Positions 58,107-64,000 of a DNA stretch of 64,000 nt are shown piece by piece. A model generated the notes under the pieces. It was not told where the DNA came from and made no database searches. It saw nothing but the letters and a program-made list of their open reading frames with translations. This DNA is from Powellomyces hirtus (Eukaryota > Chytridiomycota > Chytridiomycetes > Spizellomycetales > Powellomycetaceae). Position 1 is the first letter of the stretch; every line of letters starts with the position of its first letter. The stretch lies in NCBI GenBank assembly GCA_025526995.1, contig JAHLKG010000013.1, positions 62,001 to 126,000 on the forward strand. The letters run 5' to 3'. Made by a program: the position numbers and the translations under genes.

Positions 58107-59573
58107 GCTACGAGGTCCTTGTACCGCACGCATATCCCAAACATACGCATCGCGCTTTTGAGACATCCCAACGAATCTGGCATCTCATACGCCGTGACTG
58201 ATTCTGGTGCTGTAAAGAATCTCCTTTCCGTACAGTTTGCATAGCACTTCATTTTATTGTTTGTTATTGTTCTTCCTGGTTGGGCTTTGATATGCGATTG
58301 ATGATTTGCAAATGATTACAGGAAAGCCCCCGGCCGCTTACATTTCTGTGCAAGCCATACTGGATATCAAAGTGAACAGCCAACGTCCATATGTGCAGTT
58401 CATGGAGAGTGAAGCAGCACGGATAATGGATGATGCTAGAGGTTTTTTTGTTTATTTATTTTAATTATTTCTCATCATAATTAGAATTTATCTGTTTTTG
58501 CCGGCCTACATGTGGCCATCCTTTTCGTTCTCAGTAGAAGAGTAGTTGTACCTGGGTTCCTTAAACGCATGAATCCTGCATCATTTCAAGTGCGGCAATT
58601 CTGAGGCCCTTGCGGTTGAAAGTACCACTCATGGCTACATTCGGCTTAGGGTTCGGCCGGGCCAAGAAATGTAAGGGGTTCAAAAAAAAAAACTCTGCAC
58701 GCTATCCACGATAAACCGAAGACTTCACTTATCAGCAACAAACTTTCACTACTATCAATGAACATACCCGTCGCAAACTCTACCAACCCTGGTAAGGTCG
58801 TCTGGAGGAGCATTGGGATAAACAAGGAAGCGGAAGGAATCTGGACTACTTTGTATATGCTGACCCCAATCAGGTAGTTTACGGTACTGCACGACAGATG
58901 TTAGACGAGATACGGATCATGTCTTTGTACAAAGCGACTGAGGGTTTGCATTCATATCTGACCAGGTTAAGGCATGGCGAAAGGAAAAGACGATATCTCT
59001 CACTGGTCGGACTTTGAACGAGTGGCAAGTGCGTCCTGCGCCTGCTCCCTCTGCCGCTTCCGCTTGTCAGCAACTCAGACCATAAGCGGTTGAGGCAAGG
59101 GTCTTCTTCCTCCTTGTCATACTGTCCATCGATGTAGAGCACATACCAGTCTTTGATGTCGCCGTCCCCTCCCAGAAGTCTGACGAGGTCTCCTCCTCTA
59201 TTGGAGGTTTCTGGCAAAATCCGGAATTTTTTAGGTGAATGATCATCGCTCTCAGGGTCGGCTAGCGTTGAAAATGAGCAGGCCCCTACTCGGCGATGTG
59301 AACCCAGAACTCGTCCGGCTGACTCTCCCATTATGCATACACTTTGCCCGGACGGCATTCCATAGGAAGACTAAAGATGGAAAAGCCAGTCCTCTTACAA
59401 GATAATGTTACAGTAGGTTGAGGCGCCACCTGACCGCACGAGGGTGGCGTACGGTAAGGCTTTTTTTATTTTTTTATCGCCGCTTCCTGAATCCTTTTTT
59501 CTTTCCAACTCAGCAGCTTGTGAAGATTGTCCATTCCTACTATTACTATCACTCAATTCAACTCAATCATATC
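58107..59573. other. Intergenic, with one unsupported minus-strand open frame
   Basis: About 1.47 kb. A 159-codon frame at 58879-59358 (-), reading RILPETSNRGGDLVRLLGG and DWYVLYIDGQYDKEEEDPC, has plausible amino-acid composition but no recognised domain; it is divergent to the HNH gene. A T/A-rich tract is near 58440-58470. Confidence 0.4.
58879..59358 (-). CDS. Possible hypothetical protein
   Basis: Single open frame of 159 codons starting MPSGQSVCIMGESAG. Hydrophilic, with an acidic stretch (DKEEEDP) and Arg/Ser-rich part. I do not recognise it. The only support is length, composition and its divergent placement 215 bp from the HNH gene; it could be chance. Confidence 0.25.
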   Translation of the reverse strand: MPSGQSVCIMGESAGRVLGSHRRVGACSFSTLADPESDDHSPKKFRILPETSNRGGDLVRLLGGDGDIKDWYVLYIDGQYDKEEEDPCLNRLWSELLTSGSGRGSRRRTHLPLVQSPTSERYRLFLSPCLNLVRYECKPSVALYKDMIRISSNICRAVP

Positions 59574-60881
59574 ATGTCTAGCAGTCGAATTGAGCAGGCA
59601 AGGAGCTTCGTCGCGGCATACCCATTCTCCGGCCAAGAGCAAAAGCAAGCCACTTTTCTGACCGCTTTACTGGACCACTCGCTGGAGCCAGATGCGGTGG
59701 CTCGGGAAATTTTGGATCCGGAGCATGGAGGAAAGTTGCCAGAACTGGCAGATTATTATTGGAATAATGTTATGGTAGCATGTCAGTGATATATCTCTTA
59801 CGGACGTTGTAACGCCGGGAACCTTATCGACTACTGTTCCAAAGTCAGGTGTTCAGGTGGTCGCACGCCTCCTCCCACCTCACATCCATCACGCTCTGAG
59901 GATCCCGATCCGGTGTCCGAGGATGATGGTGCGCAGTTGACCGATCCTCCAGCTGCAAGGAGAGTGCAGGAAAGGCTTCAAAGAGTGGTATATATGCGTT
60001 TGGGTGACAGACTGTATATTTCACTATATCTCTTATCTGCCGCGCTGTTTCAGGTTTTCCATGCAGACGGCCAGCGATGTCTTGTCACAAACAAGTACAA
60101 TGTAGACATCAAGGAGGCCGATGAGGAGGCGGGCGTTGATGAAGAGCGGGAATATGCCTACCTTGAGGCGGCGCATATCGTACCGTACGCTTGTCACGCT
60201 AACGTAAGTGCCACATTTTTTGCCCTCCCAGAACTTAGCAAGGTCGAATGGTTTTCTTCTTCTTTTCCAGGAGCCTTTTCTTATTGCCCTCCATCGACTG
60301 GCACCTGACCATGGCATCCCCGAGAGACTTCTAGGGACAAGAATAAATCATCCATCAAACGTCATGACACTCTCGATGGAAGCTCATAGAGATTTTGGCT
60401 CATGGCGGTTTGTAATCGACCCCGAGGAAGAACTTCGTGGTGACGGTACTTGGGGGGTACGATTTCGGTCATGTCGTGGCGTACATGCGGCGGCTTTGTA
60501 CTGATTGTTATTATCCATATGTAGTTCCGTTTCAGAATTCACGTCTTGCGCTCAAGCCTAACATCACGACGGGTTATTACGGATGATACACGACGGGTTC
60601 CCATACATGGGTTGGAATTGTTGCCAAGGGAACGGAGTGTGGACATCGAACTCCATCCTCTGTTTCTTAGATTGCATGCTGCTCTAGGACGGGTCTTGCT
60701 CGCATCTGGCAGAGCAGAAGAGTTAGATCGTATCTTCGCCGATAGGGAGGACGACGAGGGTTCGCAGGCACTTTCCAACCCGGCCGACACAGAGGGAGTA
60801 TTGGATGCTGTTAGTGCCCGGTTGGCAGTGCTTGCGCGCGCGGAGAATATGGGATCTGCAGCTCGGTCAACAAATGCATAG
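59574..60881 (+). CDS. HNH endonuclease-domain protein (fungal HNH_2-type)
   Basis: Exons 59574-59781, 59857-59987, 60054-60203, 60271-60456 and 60525-60881 keep frame and give 343 residues. The centre has the HNH signature of the fungal family: DGQRCLVTNKYNVDI, YLEAAHIVPYACHANEPF, GTRINHPSNVMTLSMEAHRDF, with the AH(I) and N..H pairs expected for metal and catalysis. The N-terminal 70 residues are helical (RIEQARSFVAAYPFSGQEQ). The C-terminal part is Arg/Glu-rich and probably helical (VPIHGLELLPRERSVDIELH, then LASGRAEELDRIFADRE). Such proteins are numerous in some fungi and their role is unclear; no homing or toxin context is visible. It lies directly next to retrotransposon debris. Confidence 0.85.
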
Positions 60882-60988
60882 GTGATTATTGGCAACACCA
60901 CACGCAACGGCTGACACGAACTCGGTGCGCTCACGCTGTTGTTCTGTGATAGTTTTACCGCCGTCCGAGTGTTGATGCAATCATCCTG

Positions 60989-61073
60989 CTCCCCCCCGCC
61001 AGTCCGAACTGAATAAATCTCCAATAGTGTGTGACCAGACCGCGTTTATTCAGTTCGGGCCGGCAGGGGGGAG
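60989..61073. repeat. Inverted repeat, 29-bp arms with 27-bp loop
   Basis: Left arm 60989-61017 and right arm 61045-61073 are reverse complements with three mismatches (core AACTGAATAAA / TTTATTCAGTT). It lies 110 bp after the HNH gene stop and could act as a strong 3' hairpin or be a small transposon relic. Confidence 0.75.
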
Positions 61074-61423
61074 TATTAAATATCAGTCTTGACAATCATC
61101 CCAGAACAGTTTTTTGACTTTGCTTCTATCTCCTCTCCAATCACATCATAATATCCTTGAGCGATGATCTCCTTATTACTACTAGGGAAACGATTTAAGG
61201 GTCGCGACCAATTTGGCTAATGTTTGACCAGCTCCCGCCAATTGAAACCAATGCGTCTCTCCTATCAGCACATTCCGCATCTCTTATCTTACCGTTCCGT
61301 CGGCAGTCTGTGCGGAAAGGAAATCGCGCACATATGCTTGCTGCATCTCCAGACAAAAGAAAGACAAAAAAGCGTTAGGATTAGATACAACGGATAATGG
61401 CGCTCCTTCTGTTGTCTATCTCG

Positions 61424-61650
61424 TTATTGGAGATGCGCCAAGGATCGTAAACCGAGTTTGCGGACTAAGTGCTGGTGCATGGAGGCAGGTGAGGCTTTCG
61501 TAAAAACATCCGCAATGTTGCCAGCTGATGCGATAGAGGTGACCTCAATTTTTTTGCGGTTGAGTTCACCATTGGGTGAAGGAAAAGTTTGGTGCGTTAT
61601 ATATGCAGATTTGATTTCAAAAATGCACGCAGCAGTATCCTCGTACCGCC
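61424..61650 (-). mobile_element. Ty1/copia-type retrotransposon remnant (end of polyprotein)
   Basis: The minus-strand frame reads VHFEIKSAYITHQTFP, then RKKIEVTSIASAGNIADVFT and KASPASMHQHLVRKLGL, ending in TAA at 61424-61426. It matches the C-terminal end of copia polyproteins, where the RNase H domain closes with N-ADIFTK-L---LGL. Only about 75 codons remain. No clear LTR was found; the stretch down to about 61085 could be a degraded 3' LTR. Confidence 0.65.
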
Positions 61651-62393
61651 CATACCGAGCGGAACTAGGCAGCCGTGCGGGCGACCATTTTTATATACAA
61701 CTTTACCGAGACCCAGAGGCGCGCGCACCGCATTGACCAGCAACACGAAACGTACGGGCTGCGGCCGTAGGTCCGACCGTCCAGCATCCTGCAGCCTGTC
61801 GGGTGAAGCGCGGCGCGGCGAATGACACTTCGAGATCTCGTGTTCAACATTTCGAGATCTTGCACGTAGGATGTCGATTGGAAAGTGGGTTATCAGGGCC
61901 GTGTGGGGCAACGGAGACAGGGCTGCCGGGTCAGACTGACTTCCTTATCTAACTAGCCAGACGCTGAGCAACCTGGAAAACACCGACAACCCGGACAACG
62001 CCGTGACGACCCACAACCGTACGTATCATTCGGAATAAAGCCAATGGATAAGTGTCTGTGTATGGTCGATGCGTTTGCCGCGCAAAGCGAATGACAGCGG
62101 AATGACAACAGGAGACTTCAGTCCGTGTGGGTTACTGCGCCGCCTGCGCCCCTCGCAGCGTGTCTGCGCACCCTGTCAGTTGGTCTCATTGAGGCTGCCC
62201 ATTCCAATTCACACCGACAATCCCTCACCCAACTCACACTCGAGCAGTTACATAAGGTACGGCACACACTACGCTGCGTCACCGGCAGACGGGGATTTTC
62301 TCATTTATGAACCAACACCTTGCCCGATATTCTCAATCTCTCCGCACTTGCATTTGCAGCCAACCTGTCGAAACATACAGTAGGTGAAACAAA

Positions 62394-63258
62394 ATGACCA
62401 CGCCGACACTGCAAGACAAACTCAACACGGGCAGAGCGGAGAAAGACAAGGGCAATGCTGCGTTCAAGGCTGGAGATATACCTCAAGGTGAGTCACGGAC
62501 CGATGGCTGCTTGACAGCGACATCTGTGAGCGACCCCGCGTGGTTACTAACGTTTGGATTCTACCCCGATTTTGTTTCGTGTAGCGCTGCGATCATATCA
62601 CACCGTACGTCGTATCTTGCACTGGGAATGGAATTCATGGAAGCTGACACCATAGTGGGACTATTGCAGGCCACGCTATATTTGACGGGCTTGGACAATG
62701 CATCGATGGCGGCCTTTGTGCCGACAGCGGCACTGACCGATGAAGTCAAGAAGGATATCAAGGAGGTGAGGCTTGTGAAATGCGCTCAATTTTTTGCGTG
62801 TCCTGTGGGTGTCTCGAAGAAAACTACCAACATTTGGCTGACGCGCGCATATGCTATTCTCCCTGATATCAGACGCTAAAAGCTTGTTATAGCAACATGG
62901 CAGGTAAGAGAAAGCAGGCGCAAGCAACATATTGGCTCTCTCAGTACCATTCATCTCACCCCTCATGTCTCCCACCGCAGCTTGCTACCTCCGTCAATCC
63001 AACTGGTCCAAATGCATCGCCCAAACCACCAAAGTCATCACCCTCGACCCATCCAACGCCAAAGCCTACTTTCGACGCGGTCAGTCGCACCTCGAGTTGC
63101 GCGACAACGTGGATGCGGCGTACGCTGACCTGAAAAAGGCGGCTGAACTCGCGCCTCAGGATAGCGGTATTCGGGACGCGTTGGCGAAAGCGACGGCGGA
63201 GATTAGGGACCAGGAGATGAAGAGTAGGGCGGCATTCAGGGGAAAGTTGTTGGGATGA
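62394..63258 (+). CDS. TPR-repeat protein, TTC9-like
   Basis: Exons 62394-62487, 62585-62604 (only 20 bases), 62670-62765, 62873-62903 and 62981-63258 keep frame and give 172 residues. Splicing yields the order AEKDKGNAAFKAGDIPQ, ALRSYHTATLYLTGLDN, LTDEVKKDIKETLKACYSN, MAACYLRQSNWSKCIAQTTK, VITLDPSNAKAYFRRGQSHL and DLKKAAELAPQDSGIRDALA. These are three TPR units typical of Hsp90 co-chaperones and TTC9-type proteins, with the Lys/Asn carboxylate-clamp residues (K-GN, N-A) in place. The 20- and 31-base exons are needed to keep the TPR spacing. Client or partner unknown. Confidence 0.9.
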
Positions 63259-64000
63259 TGGGAAATGAAAGGCCATTTCGTAGGAAAGGGAATGTCGACC
63301 CCGCATTCTCCATGTATGTGGATATGTGTACCTTAATACAGTAGCGGGAGGATAGATGCAATGTATATTATAGGCAAACAAGACAAAATCGAGAACCAGC
63401 ATCTTTTGTGTATTTACCAGATGTGTGTGTATGGGGTATCAGTATGTTGCGTAAAAGTGATATAAGCAACGTGAGGGTATGTAACCCTAGTCGCAGAATG
63501 CCGCTCTGGAAACTGCTCTTCCTATCATTTGCTGTGGTCAAGCGCCTGTAGTATTCGGCAGATCGGACTGCGACCAATGCGGGGAATAATTCTGCGTCTT
63601 TTCCCGATACAAGGCGGTCGTTGCTCACGCCAGCGGTTTGAGTAGAGCGGGCGTTGTTGGTTTTCTTCTATGCCCTTCTGCGGTTAATCTACACATCAGG
63701 GCGGTCGCAAGCTTTCGTGAATCGAAATCGGCTCTGAGACGAAGCACGCAGGAGAGTTCGGGGGGTTGGGGCAATCATAGTGCGGTTTCCAAAAACTTCT
63801 GGTTGTTTCAGTCCTGGACGCCGGTGTGTACGCTCATAGCGTTCGTGGGCGGCGCGTGCGTTTCAATAGAGGATGCTTGATCCGTCCATCCAAGCCTTGG
63901 AGGAGCAATTACCTGGTTTCGCATAAACCACCCTTCCGCTCCTCGCAACTCTCCGTCTCGTCAACTTGCACTCCCTGTTCCAGACAAACACACATTCCTG
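63259..64000. other. Window end, no recognised gene
   Basis: 3' UTR of the TPR gene, then about 600 bp without a supported gene. An 86-codon minus frame at 63368-63628 shows no domain. A gene may begin beyond the window edge. Confidence 0.4.

Larger units (their letters stand above)
60882..62393. other. Repeat-bearing intergenic region
   Basis: About 1.5 kb containing a long hairpin (60989-61073), a copia-type remnant (61424-61650, minus) and the promoter of the TPR gene. No intact gene. Confidence 0.6.

Noticed and set aside
1..64000. CRISPR arrays, phage or bacterial operons
   Set aside because: No regularly spaced direct repeats, and gene structure with spliceosomal introns throughout is eukaryotic.

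Overview
The window is fungal nuclear DNA. Genes are split by many short GT-AG introns (mostly 50-100 bp) and stand alone in no operon-like order. The set is that of an early-diverging, probably zoosporic (chytrid-like) fungus. The clues are a large WD40/HEAT protein of the kind kept by flagellated eukaryotes, an F-box/ankyrin-like array of degenerate WWK-ESG units, a PPP2R3C-type phosphatase subunit, a TRMT2A-type tRNA methyltransferase, a secreted AA9 polysaccharide monooxygenase, and TTAGGG-type telomeric motifs. The lineage is inferred, not proven.

Layout. 1-1317: 3' end of mitochondrial Lon protease (+). 2577-4367: secreted gamma-glutamyltransferase (-). 5730-6982: decayed gene for a secreted protein (-). 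8715-9992: AA9 LPMO with a proline-rich linker and an eight-cysteine tail (-). 13013-15410: calnexin (+). 17870-18148: small repeat-bearing protein (+). 19032-20280: PP2A activator PTPA (+). 20459-27572: very large WD40 + HEAT-like protein (-). 27910-30350: tRNA m5U54 methyltransferase (+). 30882-33192: a single gene encoding PIG-M followed in frame by PIG-H (-). 33523-35252: Cdc37 (+). 35469-36428: HscB/Jac1 (-). 36716-39082: LRR-filamin protein (+). 40000-41714: ankyrin-like array broken by frameshifts (-). 41760-43117: GH16-like protein (-). 43419-47287: copper ATPase (+). 48342-50352: RhoGEF (-). 52065-54192: membrane-anchored PDI (+). 54577-56008: RhoGAP (-). 56408-58106: PPP2R3C-like PP2A subunit (+). 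59574-60881: HNH nuclease (+). A copia retrotransposon remnant and a long hairpin lie at 60989-61650. 62394-63258: TTC9-like TPR protein (+).

Several genes serve the secretory pathway: calnexin, PDI, the GPI-anchor enzymes, the copper pump that loads secreted cuproenzymes, and the LPMO itself. They are scattered and there is no sign that they form a cluster. A RhoGEF and a RhoGAP lie 4 kb apart on either side of the PDI gene.

The most notable observation is the PIG-M/PIG-H fusion. The open frame runs from the last membrane segments of PIG-M through a linker into a complete PIG-H domain. There is no methionine from which PIG-H could start on its own. This would couple the first (GlcNAc transfer) and first-mannose steps of GPI-anchor synthesis in one polypeptide. 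Other points are a head-to-head telomeric palindrome at 2470-2491, two decayed genes, and an apparent 34-nt intron.
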